In this document: in pieces, positions 7,445-13,745 of the stretch
Numbering within the stretch: position 1 is the stretch's first letter
How the letters are laid out: each line of letters opens with the position of its first letter
The notes under the pieces: generated by a model
Seen by the model: the letters and a program-made list of their open reading frames with translations, nothing else
What the model was told of the DNA's origin: nothing
Database searches by the model: none
Position numbers and translations under genes: made by a program
NCBI GenBank assembly: GCA_001787465.1
Contig: MFXJ01000003.1
Coordinates: 2,871 to 16,649 of the forward strand
Length of the DNA stretch: 13,779 nt
Direction: 5' to 3'
Source of the DNA: Candidatus Peregrinibacteria bacterium RIFOXYB2_FULL_32_7
GTDB taxonomy: Bacteria > Patescibacteriota > Gracilibacteria > UBA1369 > GWF2-33-10

Positions 7445-7741
7445 ATGGTTAAAGAGAAAAATGATGCTATAGAACTGATTGGAAGAGTAATGAAATGTTT
7501 ACCTAACACAAAATTCCTAGTTGAAATTAGAGATACGAATAAGCCTGAAGAGAAATTTACAGTAGAATGTTATTTATCAGGCAAAATGCGAGTGCATTAT
7601 ATAAAAATTATTGTTGGAGATGTCGTGACAGTAGAAATGTCTCCTTACGATCTGTCAAAAGGAAGAATTATATACAGGCACAATAAAAATCTTGAAGAAG
7701 TTTTGAAAGAAAGAGAACAAGGAACTCAAGAGCAAAAATAA
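7445..7741 (+). CDS. infA: Translation initiation factor IF-1, with loop insertion and C-terminal extension
   Basis: IF-1 blocks the ribosomal A site during initiation and aids IF-2 and IF-3. The OB-fold signature is clear: [19 protein letters not shown], then [34 protein letters not shown] prefer the ATG at 7445 ([11 protein letters not shown], 98 aa). An in-frame TTG at 7433 would add four residues (MLKY) but lies inside the T-run and has no family support. Compared with the roughly 72-residue standard, there is an insertion of about 6 residues in the loop at 29-41 ([13 protein letters not shown]) and a charged tail of about 19 residues after R78-H79. Confidence 0.95.
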   Translation: MVKEKNDAIELIGRVMKCLPNTKFLVEIRDTNKPEEKFTVECYLSGKMRVHYIKIIVGDVVTVEMSPYDLSKGRIIYRHNKNLEEVLKEREQGTQEQK

Positions 7742-7770
7742 ATTATAATTTTATTATTAATAGAAAAACT

Positions 7771-7884
7771 ATGAAAGTGCGATCTTCTGTAAAAAAAATT
7801 TGTGACAAATGCAGAATTATAAAAAGGAAAGGTGTTATAAGGGTAATATGCAAAACCCCAAAACACAAACAAAGGCAAGGATAA
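7771..7884 (+). CDS. rpmJ: 50S ribosomal protein L36 (zinc form)
   Basis: This short gene encodes 37 residues, exactly the standard L36 length. The translation starts [20 protein letters not shown] and ends with [13 protein letters not shown]. The zinc ribbon ligands are C11, C14, C27 and H32, as in the C+ form. L36 stabilises 23S rRNA near the factor-binding region. It lies 29 bp after infA, the usual infA-rpmJ-rpsM order. It is easy to miss because of its size. The leader is AT-rich with no SD motif. Confidence 0.97.
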   Translation: MKVRSSVKKICDKCRIIKRKGVIRVICKTPKHKQRQG

Positions 7885-7926
7885 GCTTAGTTTGTAATTA
7901 ATAGCTAGTAATCAGTATGGAAAAAA

Positions 7927-8003
7927 ACTAATTACTAATTACTAATTGCCAACTTGCCCGTCCGTAGTGAAACGAAGGCGGGTTACTAATTACTAAATAC
8001 TAA
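7927..8003 (+). repeat. ACTAATT-type heptad repeats flanking a GC-rich hairpin
   Basis: Three contiguous ACTAATT units lie at 7927-7947, and three more related units lie at 7983-8003 (TTACTAA, TTACTAA, ATACTAA). They flank a 35-bp GC-richer block (7948-7982). The right-hand units end four bases before the rpsM start codon. The arrangement looks as if a small palindromic element had inserted into, or recombined within, a 7-bp repeat array. This is not a CRISPR: the unit is too short and there are no spacers. Confidence 0.6.
7957..7982 (+). repeat. GC-rich imperfect palindrome (REP-like hairpin) before rpsM
   Basis: CCCGTC at 7957-7962 pairs with GGCGGG at 7977-7982 (five Watson-Crick pairs and one T/G wobble). 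CGT at 7963-7965 pairs with ACG at 7972-7974, leaving a 2-base AA bulge and a 6-base loop (AGTGAA). By count, 17 of 26 bases are G or C in an otherwise very AT-rich spacer. There is no T-run, so it is not a classical terminator. I infer a dispersed palindromic repeat of the REP type, because its composition is foreign to the operon. A regulatory leader hairpin for the rpsM group is the alternative. Confidence 0.5.
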
Positions 8004-8007
8004 ATTC

Positions 8008-8382
8008 ATGGCTCGTGTCGCTGGAATAAATTTACCAAAAAATAAACGAATAGAAATTGGTCTTACTTATGTAATGGGAATAGGCAGGCACTTAAGTAAG
8101 AAAATTTTAACTGAACTATCTATTAATTTAGACACAAAAACTGACGATTTAACTGAAATTGAACTTCAAAAATTAAGAGAATATATTACCAGAATACCTA
8201 CAGAGGGTGATTTGCGAAGAAAAACCAGTATGGATATTAAAAGATTGCAGGATATTGGTTGTTACAGAGGCTTTCGCCATCGTTTAAAACTACCAGTAAG
8301 AGGTCAACGTACAAAAACTAATGCTAGAACTAAAAGAGGTAAAAAGGTAACTATAGCTAACAAAAAGAAAGTTACTAAATAA
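8008..8382 (+). CDS. rpsM: 30S ribosomal protein S13
   Basis: The 124 residues match S13. They start [20 protein letters not shown], continue with [14 protein letters not shown] (helix-two-turn-helix region), then [42 protein letters not shown], the conserved C-terminal half, and a basic tail. S13 lies in the small-subunit head and touches the P-site tRNA and the L5 bridge. It opens the alpha part of the cluster after the largest spacer inside the operon (123 bp). A separate promoter or RNA processing point is plausible there but not demonstrated. Confidence 0.97.
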   Translation: MARVAGINLPKNKRIEIGLTYVMGIGRHLSKKILTELSINLDTKTDDLTEIELQKLREYITRIPTEGDLRRKTSMDIKRLQDIGCYRGFRHRLKLPVRGQRTKTNARTKRGKKVTIANKKKVTK

Positions 8383-8408
8383 GTTTATTTAATTTTCTAT
8401 TTAAAACA

Positions 8409-8804
8409 ATGTCAAAAAAAGTGATAAAAAAAATGGCTAACAAAACGAAAAAAATCCATGTACCCGAAGGTAAAGTCTATATTGGTGCGACTTTCAACAA
8501 TACTATTGTAACTATCACCGATTTAGAAGGCAAAACAATTGCTTGGGCAAGTGCTGGAGCGTGTGGATTCAAAGGTACCAGGCAGTCAACTCCATATGCT
8601 GGACAAGTAGCATCTGAAACTGCGGCTGAGAAAGCTCAAGTTTTTGGATTAGAAAAGGCTCATATTTTTGTTAAAGGAGTTGGACCAGGAAGAGAGCAAG
8701 CGATGCGTGGTTTAAATAGTAAAGGTTTAAATATTTTAAGTATTACCGATATTACTCCAATGCCTCATAATGGCTGTCGAAGAAGTCGTTCGCGCAGAGT
8801 ATAA
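8409..8804 (+). CDS. rpsK: 30S ribosomal protein S11
   Basis: At 131 residues it is within the S11 range. Signatures are GKVYIGATFNNTIVTITDLE, WASAGACGFKGTRQSTPYAG, KGVGPGREQAMRGL, ITDITPMPHNGCR and a basic C-terminus. S11 forms the small-subunit platform near the Shine-Dalgarno/anti-SD helix. Asn-Gly at residues 121-122 is the site that becomes isoaspartate in other bacteria. The start is uncertain: the ATG at 8409 gives MSKKVIKKMANK, while an internal ATG at 8433 (MANKTKK) would remove eight lysine-rich residues. Neither has an SD motif. The gene is 26 bp from rpsM. Confidence 0.96.
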   Translation: MSKKVIKKMANKTKKIHVPEGKVYIGATFNNTIVTITDLEGKTIAWASAGACGFKGTRQSTPYAGQVASETAAEKAQVFGLEKAHIFVKGVGPGREQAMRGLNSKGLNILSITDITPMPHNGCRRSRSRRV

Positions 8805-8841
8805 TCTTTATATTTAATTTAAAATTTAAAATTTTTAAAAA

Positions 8842-9465
8842 ATGTCACGTTATACCGGACCAAAATGTAGGAAATGCAGACAAATAGGATCAAAACTTTT
8901 TCTTAAAGGAGAAAGATGTGCAAAAAAATGTCCGCTTGATCATAATAAACCTTATCCGCCTGGCCAGCATGGCAAAAGCAGTTTAGGTAAAAAATCTGAA
9001 TTTGCTAAACAGAAACGGGAAAAACAAAAAACTAGATATATGTTCGGAATGAATGAGAAGCAATTTCATTTGATATTTGAAAAAGCAGAAAAGAAAACTG
9101 GTATTACGGGTGATAACTTATTACAACTATTAGAAAGACGATTAGATAACGTTGTTTACAGGGCAGGTTTTGCGACTTCAAGAGATCAGGCAAGACAATT
9201 CATTAATCATGGTCTCTTCCAAGTAAACGGTAAAAAAGTAAATACGCCTTCATTTATTGTTAAAAGTTTAGATAAGTTTGAACTATCTACCTCTGGTAAG
9301 AAAACTAAAGTATTTGAAAATATAAAAAATTTAAAATTGCGCCCGCCTCGATGGATGAAAATTGATGTCAATAAGGCTCTAGGCGAAATTATTGATTTGC
9401 CAAAGAATGAAGATCTCGAAAAGAGTATTAACAGTCAAACTATTATAGAATTTTATTCTAAATAA
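8842..9465 (+). CDS. rpsD: 30S ribosomal protein S4 (zinc form)
   Basis: The 207-residue protein is full-length S4. Its N-terminus has C9-x-x-C12 and C26-x3-C30, a cysteine set like the zinc-binding C+ S4 (Thermus spaces the last pair by four). The family blocks GERCAKKCPLDHNKPYPPGQHG and K-S-E-F-A-KQKREKQKTRYMFGM come next. The S4 RNA-binding domain lies around 97-160 (L-L-E-R-R-LDNVVYRAGFATSRDQARQFINHG...VNGKKVNTPS). S4 is a primary assembly protein. Its place between rpsK and rpoA, rather than at a remote site as in Bacillus, matches proteobacterial and CPR order. Confidence 0.97.
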   Translation: MSRYTGPKCRKCRQIGSKLFLKGERCAKKCPLDHNKPYPPGQHGKSSLGKKSEFAKQKREKQKTRYMFGMNEKQFHLIFEKAEKKTGITGDNLLQLLERRLDNVVYRAGFATSRDQARQFINHGLFQVNGKKVNTPSFIVKSLDKFELSTSGKKTKVFENIKNLKLRPPRWMKIDVNKALGEIIDLPKNEDLEKSINSQTIIEFYSK

Positions 9466-9495
9466 TTTTTTTAATTCACTAACTTTCTTGCATAC

Positions 9496-10476
9496 ATGCA
9501 TATTCTTCATGAAGAAATTGGTGTCCCGAAAATAAAAATTCAAAAAGGTGAAAATAATGTTGTGATTTTCACTATTTGTCCTTTACCTCCGGGATATGGC
9601 ATTACCTTAGGAAATTCTCTACGAAGAGTATTAATTTCTTCGGTGCCAGGAGCCGCTGTTTCAGGAATTAAAATGGATAAAGTCACGCATGAATATACTA
9701 CTATTCCTGGTATACAAGACAGTATTTTGGATATTTTGCTTAATTTGAAACAACTAAGCATCAAAAAAACTACCAAAGAACCTTCTGTTATAAAATTAAA
9801 AACAAATGCCGTAGGAGAAGTTTTAGCAAAAGATATTGAAATTCCAAGCGATATAACAATCATTAATCCGGATTTATATATTACAGCAATTACCAAGAAA
9901 AACACAAAATTAGAAATGGATATTATTATAGAGAAAGGAATTGGTTACGTTCCAGCTAATTCTAGAAATAAAGAAGGCCAAGATAGCTCTGTAATATGGA
10001 CTGATGCTTTTTTTTCACCTGTTAAAAAAGTTAAATATAATATTGAACCAACTCGTGTGGGCGGACAAACTAATTTGGATTCTCTAAATATTGAAATTGA
10101 AACAAATGGCACAATCAGTTCTGAAGATGCAATTGAATTTAGCGCTAAATTACTTGAATCATATTTTGCCTTATTTCAGAAAAAAGAAATTGTACCAGAA
10201 CAAGAATTTATTAGTGATTTTTCAAAAATAGCACAAAAAGAAATTGAACAACTAGAGAAAAAACCTGTTCCTGAATCATATAGTCCAGTTGAGTTATGCA
10301 ATCTTTCACCTAGAACTCTTAATGCTCTTATTAATGGCGGAATAGGGTCAATTGAACAATTAGTTCAATGTAGCGAAGGCAAACTTGCAAATTTGCGAGG
10401 ATTTGGAGCTAAAGCCCTAAAAGAAGTAAAAGAAGCTTTAGGTACAAGAAATTTATCTTTAAAAGAAGATGAATAA
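9496..10476 (+). CDS. rpoA: DNA-directed RNA polymerase subunit alpha
   Basis: The 326-residue protein has both alpha domains. The N-terminal domain, which dimerises and nucleates polymerase assembly, shows PLPPGYGITLGNSLRRVL with ISS-VPGAAV, the T-H-E-Y-T-T-I-PGIQDSILDILLNLK block, and EKGIGYVPANSR. After a linker around 240-260, the C-terminal domain has the helix-hairpin-helix LSPRTLNALINGGIGSIEQL and LRGFGAKALKEVKEAL. R273, N276 and K306 align with the DNA-contacting R265, N268 and K298 of Escherichia coli, so UP-element and activator contacts look retained. It is 30 bp after rpsD; the start is an ATG without an SD motif. Confidence 0.97.
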   Translation: MHILHEEIGVPKIKIQKGENNVVIFTICPLPPGYGITLGNSLRRVLISSVPGAAVSGIKMDKVTHEYTTIPGIQDSILDILLNLKQLSIKKTTKEPSVIKLKTNAVGEVLAKDIEIPSDITIINPDLYITAITKKNTKLEMDIIIEKGIGYVPANSRNKEGQDSSVIWTDAFFSPVKKVKYNIEPTRVGGQTNLDSLNIEIETNGTISSEDAIEFSAKLLESYFALFQKKEIVPEQEFISDFSKIAQKEIEQLEKKPVPESYSPVELCNLSPRTLNALINGGIGSIEQLVQCSEGKLANLRGFGAKALKEVKEALGTRNLSLKEDE

Positions 10477-10507
10477 TTAAATTAAATTATTTTATAAATT
10501 TTTTATT

Positions 10508-10861
10508 GTGAGACATAGAGTCAAAAAAAATTCGTTAAATATGCAAAATGATCATCAAGGATTGCTTATAAGAGGCCTTGTTACTGATTTATTTCTACAT
10601 AACAAACTAAAAACTACTATCAAAAGAGCGAAATTAGTCAAAACAAAAGCAGAAAAGCTAATTACGTATAGCAAAACCCATGATACCGTTCTAACGATAC
10701 GCAAATTAAACTCATTTTTATTAAATCAAAAAGCTTCTAAAATAATAATTGAGGAACTGTTGCCTAAATATAAAGATCGATCCTCAGGTCATGTAACCAT
10801 GACCAATGCTGGCTATCGTGCTGGTGATGCGGCTCCAGTTTGTTATTTAGAACTTATTTAA
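10508..10861 (+). CDS. rplQ: 50S ribosomal protein L17
   Basis: This 117-residue protein begins at a GTG and gives the family start MRHRVKKNSLN. The first helix pair (LLIRGLVTDLFLHNKLKTTI, then KRAK-VKTKAEKLITYSK) and the end HVTMTNAGYRAGDAAPVCYLELI match L17, whose relatives end GYTRI-K---R-GDAAPM-IIELV. L17 lies near the exit tunnel on the large subunit. It follows rpoA by 31 bp, the canonical end of the alpha operon, but here the cluster continues into rplM. Confidence 0.95.
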   Translation: MRHRVKKNSLNMQNDHQGLLIRGLVTDLFLHNKLKTTIKRAKLVKTKAEKLITYSKTHDTVLTIRKLNSFLLNQKASKIIIEELLPKYKDRSSGHVTMTNAGYRAGDAAPVCYLELI

Positions 10862-10877
10862 TTATTAAACTTTTATT

Positions 10878-11306
10878 GTGAAAACTGCTTTACCAAAACA
10901 AGACGGCATTGAAAGAAAATGGTATGTTGTCGATGCTGAAAATAAAATTTTAGGAAGAACAGCGACAAAAATTGCTATTTATTTACGAGGCAAACATAAA
11001 ACCTGTTTTACGCCTCATATTGATTGTGGCGATCACATTATCGTAATTAACACCGAGAAAATTAAACTTACTGGAAAAAAAGAAACTGACAAAATGTACT
11101 ATTCTCATTCAGGCTTTAAAGGTGGACTTAAAACAACGCCAGTAAGTAGGATGAGAGAGAAAAGTCCAGATAAACTTATTTATAAAGCAGTTTATGGCAT
11201 GCTACCTGCGAACAAACTTAGAGCGCAAATGTTAAAAAGATTGAAAATATATACTGGCCCTAATCATGAAAATGAGGCTCAAAAACCAATTACTTTAGAA
11301 ATTTAA
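10878..11306 (+). CDS. rplM: 50S ribosomal protein L13
   Basis: The gene uses a GTG start and encodes 142 residues, the standard length. Blocks include E-R-K-W-Y-V-V-D-A-ENKILGRTATKIA, LRGKHKTCFTPHIDCGDHII, V-INTEKIKLTGKK, YYSHSGFKGGLK, and A-VYGMLPANKLRAQMLKRLKIY with the final GPNHENEAQ. L13 is an early 23S rRNA binder. It forms the usual pair with rpsI downstream (10 bp gap). Placement straight after rplQ, 16 bp away, is the Firmicutes-like arrangement without the intervening ECF transporter genes. Confidence 0.97.
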   Translation: MKTALPKQDGIERKWYVVDAENKILGRTATKIAIYLRGKHKTCFTPHIDCGDHIIVINTEKIKLTGKKETDKMYYSHSGFKGGLKTTPVSRMREKSPDKLIYKAVYGMLPANKLRAQMLKRLKIYTGPNHENEAQKPITLEI

Positions 11307-11316
11307 TCTATTACTT

Positions 11317-11757
11317 ATGCTTAGTGTAAAAAAATCAAAGGTAGAAAATATAAATTATTCTCCATTTATTGGGGAATACGTATATTCAAATGGGAAAAGA
11401 AAAACTTCTATTGCTCAAGTTAGACTTTATAAAGGCACTGGTAAAATTATTATTAATGGTTTAGATCTTGATACTTATCTTCCTGTTAATGAACTGAAAG
11501 ATATTATTAAATCTCCACTTCTTCTCACCAAAAATTTATATGATTTTGATATATCTATCGTCGTCAGAGGTGGTGGTAAAAGCAGTCAATCCGAAGCTAT
11601 GCGTCATGGAATTGCTAGAGCGCTCACGAAACATGATTTAGAACTTCGTCCAACTCTAAAAAAAGCTGGTTATTTGAAGCGTGATTCAAGAATAAAGGAA
11701 AGAAAGAAACCAGGTCTTAAACGAGCTAGAAGAGCACCACAATGGAGCAAACGATAG
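11317..11757 (+). CDS. rpsI: 30S ribosomal protein S9
   Basis: The protein has 146 residues, slightly longer than the usual roughly 130 because of a leader of about 24 residues before the core starts at N-G-K-R-K-T-S-I-A-Q-VRLYKGTGKIIING. The core continues with the YLP motif, VRGGGKSSQSEAMRHGIARA, and RDSRIKERKKPGLKRARRAP ending QWSKR. The last Ser-Lys-Arg reaches the P-site tRNA anticodon stem in known ribosomes. It is the only gene in the cluster that ends with TAG. trmD follows 16 bp later. Confidence 0.96.
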   Translation: MLSVKKSKVENINYSPFIGEYVYSNGKRKTSIAQVRLYKGTGKIIINGLDLDTYLPVNELKDIIKSPLLLTKNLYDFDISIVVRGGGKSSQSEAMRHGIARALTKHDLELRPTLKKAGYLKRDSRIKERKKPGLKRARRAPQWSKR

Positions 11758-11773
11758 TAAATTCATAAAATTT

Positions 11774-12421
11774 ATGCATTTTAGTATCTTAACTCTATTT
11801 CCCAATCTTTTCGATTCATATTTAAGTGATTCGATAATTAAACGCGCCATAGATGAAAAAAAAATAAAGATAGATTTTTATAATATTCGCGACTTTACAA
11901 AAAATAAGCATAAAAAAGTTGATGATACGCCATATGGAGGAGGAGCTGGAATGGTTATGGCCTGCCAGCCTCTTTTTGAAACAATCAAAGCCGCTAAAAA
12001 TAAGAATAAAGGCAAAGTTATATATTTATCACCAAAAGGAAGAACTTTCACGCAAAGCAAAGCGGAAAAATGGTCAAAAGAGAAAGAAGTGATTTTGCTT
12101 TGCGGGAGATATGAAGGTATTGATCAAAGAGTAATTGATGCTTTTGTTGATGAAGAAATTTCAATTGGGCAATATGTATTAACAGGAGGAGAGCTACCAG
12201 CTATGATCTTGATAGACTCAATCACTCGTCTACTTCCAAATGTTCTTGGAAATGAAAATTCTAAAGAAGGAGATTCTTTTTCGAAAATTTTTAATAGGAA
12301 AAAAGAATATCCACAGTATACAAAACCTGAAATATATGAAAATTTAAAAGTTCCAGAAGTTCTTCTTTCAGGAAATCATGCTGAAATTGAAAAATGGAGG
12401 ATGAGAAATTTAAAAGATTAA
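11774..12421 (+). CDS. trmD: tRNA (guanine-N1-)-methyltransferase TrmD, short form
   Basis: TrmD methylates G37 next to the anticodon using S-adenosylmethionine and prevents +1 frameshifting. The trefoil-knot SPOUT core is present: FSILTLFPNLFDSYL, DDTPYGGGAGMVM (50-62), YLSPKGRTFTQ, LLCGRYEGIDQRV, then EEISIGQYVLTGGELPAM. R152 and D167 align with the catalytic R154 and D169 of Escherichia coli. Q133 stands where Asp is usual (SIGD). The protein ends at residue 215, shortly after LSGNHAEIEKWRMRN, so about 30-40 C-terminal residues of the longer enzymes are missing. The stop is clean, not a frameshift. Location after rpsI, away from rpsP-rimM-rplS, is unusual. Confidence 0.96.
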   Translation: MHFSILTLFPNLFDSYLSDSIIKRAIDEKKIKIDFYNIRDFTKNKHKKVDDTPYGGGAGMVMACQPLFETIKAAKNKNKGKVIYLSPKGRTFTQSKAEKWSKEKEVILLCGRYEGIDQRVIDAFVDEEISIGQYVLTGGELPAMILIDSITRLLPNVLGNENSKEGDSFSKIFNRKKEYPQYTKPEIYENLKVPEVLLSGNHAEIEKWRMRNLKD

Positions 12422-12435
12422 AAACTCATATTTGA

Positions 12436-12894
12436 TCAACAAAATTTCACACTTTTAACTCTTTTTAATTTAAAAACTTTATTTTCTGAAGATTTATAAT
12501 CAAAAGCATCTAACATTGTGCCTGATATTTGATCAGGACGAATTCTTAATTTTTTAAAAGTTTGCAAACTTACGCTGTAATATTCAATCTCAACATTTTT
12601 TCTATTCTGAATTGCAGTTTTTAGTTTCACTTTTATTTCAGCAATATCAAATTCATAAACTAGATTTTTTGAAATTTCTTTTGTCTCTTTTTTTGATTTG
12701 AAATTTAATTTATTAAAAATACTTTCAATTTCATCATCTAATTCTGCACATTTTTCATCAGTAATTTGTCTCCTTATTTGATTTTCAAGGAATTCTAAAA
12801 TTTTTGGATTTTGTTTTATATGTTGAAAAAGTTTAATAGAAGTATATAAATTTTCAAGATCTTTTGTTTCTAGTAATAAATCGATTGATTGCAT
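12436..12894 (-). CDS. Small protein with WYL-like C-terminal domain
   Basis: The 152-residue protein reads on the minus strand, convergent with trmD (14 bp between the two stops), and ends with the only TGA in the window. Residues about 1-90 are charged and helix-rich (LYTSIKLFQHIKQNPKILEF) with no recognisable HTH. Residues about 92-152 resemble a WYL domain: AIQNRKNVEIEYY, then L-R-I-R-P-D-Q-I and M-L-D-A-F-D, and a final VFKLKRVKSVKF, matching the R-x-F-x-L-x-R-I ending of WYL proteins. WYL domains are ligand- or nucleic-acid-sensing modules in transcription regulators and defence proteins. The assignment is by pattern only. No membrane segment or signal peptide is seen. Confidence 0.6.
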   Translation of the reverse strand: MQSIDLLLETKDLENLYTSIKLFQHIKQNPKILEFLENQIRRQITDEKCAELDDEIESIFNKLNFKSKKETKEISKNLVYEFDIAEIKVKLKTAIQNRKNVEIEYYSVSLQTFKKLRIRPDQISGTMLDAFDYKSSENKVFKLKRVKSVKFC

Positions 12895-13032
12895 AAAATG
12901 AAGAAAAAAAATGAAGAAAAAAGAAAAACTTTATCCTTCCCGCCAAACCACTTTTATTATATTATTGATGTCGGGCTGGTGTACTTTTTCCTTTATCCTA
13001 ATATCATTATACTTTAAAAAATAAATTTTAAC
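12895..13032. promoter_or_regulatory. Divergent intergenic region between the WYL-like gene and the HAD gene
   Basis: This 138-bp spacer must hold promoters for both divergent genes. On the minus strand two exact TATAAT hexamers occur (12961-12956 and 13011-13006). On the plus strand TATACT lies at 13008-13013, about 20 bp before the HAD start. None has a -35 box close to TTGACA at the right distance, so the promoter calls are weak. A 9-bp direct repeat CTTTATCCT occurs at 12929-12937 and 12991-12999. No gene or RNA is recognised here. Confidence 0.35.
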
Positions 13033-13680
13033 ATGATTAAAGCAATTATATTTGATATGGATGGAGTGATTGCTGATAGTGAGTTCTGTCATATTGATGC
13101 GGAAATTAGAACTATGAAAATATTTGGGATTGATATTAAAAAAGAAGAATTAGAAGGTTATACTGGAACTACATCGAAATATATGTATGAGCATTTAAAG
13201 GCAAAACATGATTTCCAGATTAGTTTTGAAAAGTTTTTTGAAGTAAAACGCCAATTTCTTTTTGAGAATTTTGAAAAGTTTTTGCACCCAGTTGATGGAG
13301 TAATAAACTTAATTAAAAATTTACACAAAAAAGAATTTAAACTCGCTTTAGCATCTAGTTCACACCGAAACGCCATTGATTACATTTTGAAAAAATTTGA
13401 AATTTATGAGTTTTTTGATGCAATTACTTCATTTGAAGAAATAAAAAATTCAAAACCAGATCCTGAAATTTTTTTGAAATCAGCAGAAAAACTAAAATTT
13501 TTGCCTACAGAATGTGTTGTTATTGAAGATGCAAAATTAGGCATTAAAGGAGCAAAAAGGGCTGGTATGAAATGTATAGGCTTTCAGAATCCAAATGGCA
13601 ATCAGGATCTTTCAAGAGCGGATTTAGTGGTGAGGAGATTTGAGGTGGGAGAGGTTTTGGGATTTTTAGAAAAATTGTAA
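13033..13680 (+). CDS. HAD-superfamily phosphatase/phosphomutase, beta-phosphoglucomutase-like
   Basis: The 215-residue protein has all four HAD motifs: nucleophile and acid D8-x-D10 in FDMDGVIADSE, motif II ASSS (107-110), motif III Lys K141 in KNSKPDPEIF, and acidic motif IV E165-D166 followed by AKLGIKGAKRAGM. The cap inserted after motif I, residues about 15-88, is helical, so it is a subfamily I type C1 cap. Members dephosphorylate small sugar phosphates or isomerise beta-glucose 1-phosphate. The substrate cannot be told from sequence; E-C-H after DS and YTGTTS in the cap could help modelling. It is outside the ribosomal operon, divergent from the WYL-like gene. Confidence 0.92.
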   Translation: MIKAIIFDMDGVIADSEFCHIDAEIRTMKIFGIDIKKEELEGYTGTTSKYMYEHLKAKHDFQISFEKFFEVKRQFLFENFEKFLHPVDGVINLIKNLHKKEFKLALASSSHRNAIDYILKKFEIYEFFDAITSFEEIKNSKPDPEIFLKSAEKLKFLPTECVVIEDAKLGIKGAKRAGMKCIGFQNPNGNQDLSRADLVVRRFEVGEVLGFLEKL

Positions 13681-13686
13681 TCTTTT

Positions 13687-13734
13687 ATTACATCTTGTAA
13701 TCTTTAATTACATATTATATAATTTAAATGTAAT
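13687..13734 (+). promoter_or_regulatory. Operator-like array of ATTACA/TGTAAT half-sites
   Basis: Four half-sites lie within 48 bp: ATTACA at 13687-13692, TGTAAT at 13696-13701, ATTACA at 13707-13712 and TGTAAT at 13729-13734. The first pair is a perfect 6-bp inverted repeat with a 3-base gap that overlaps the -35 box. The second pair extends to 7 bp (ATTACAT/ATGTAAT) with a 14-base gap spanning the -10 box. The layout fits repressor sites for the gene that follows. In AT-rich DNA some of this may be chance. Confidence 0.4.
13695..13723 (+). promoter_or_regulatory. Sigma70-type promoter for the gene at the right edge
   Basis: TTGTAA at 13695-13700 (four of six matches to TTGACA) and an exact TATAAT at 13718-13723 are separated by 17 bp, the ideal spacing. 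Transcription would begin near 13730, some 15 bases before the ATG at 13746. It is the best -35/-10 pair I found in the window and supports a separate transcription unit starting after the HAD gene. Confidence 0.55.
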
Positions 13735-13745
13735 AAATTTTAACC

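Noticed and set aside
7927..8003. CRISPR-like array
   Set aside because: The repeat unit is 7 bp, contiguous and without spacers of regular length. No cas genes are present.
1..12421. Previously undescribed multi-gene system inside the ribosomal cluster
   Set aside because: Every frame on the + strand of this stretch is a recognised housekeeping gene. No unexplained gene of useful length sits between them, so I do not claim a new system.
12436..12438. Possible recoding of UGA (glycine code of Gracilibacteria/Absconditabacteria)
   Set aside because: No in-frame TGA occurs in any conserved gene, glycines use GGN codons at conserved positions, and reading through the only TGA stop adds just a few residues before TAA. 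The standard code explains everything seen.
12421..12440. Bidirectional terminator between trmD and the WYL-like gene
   Set aside because: The gap is only 14 bp. It overlaps a short TTGATCAA palindrome (12432-12439) but has no GC stem or T-run, so I cannot support a terminator there.
12895..13032. Small gene or RNA in the divergent spacer
   Set aside because: No frame with start, length or composition like a gene, and no strong fold, was seen. It looks like a promoter region.
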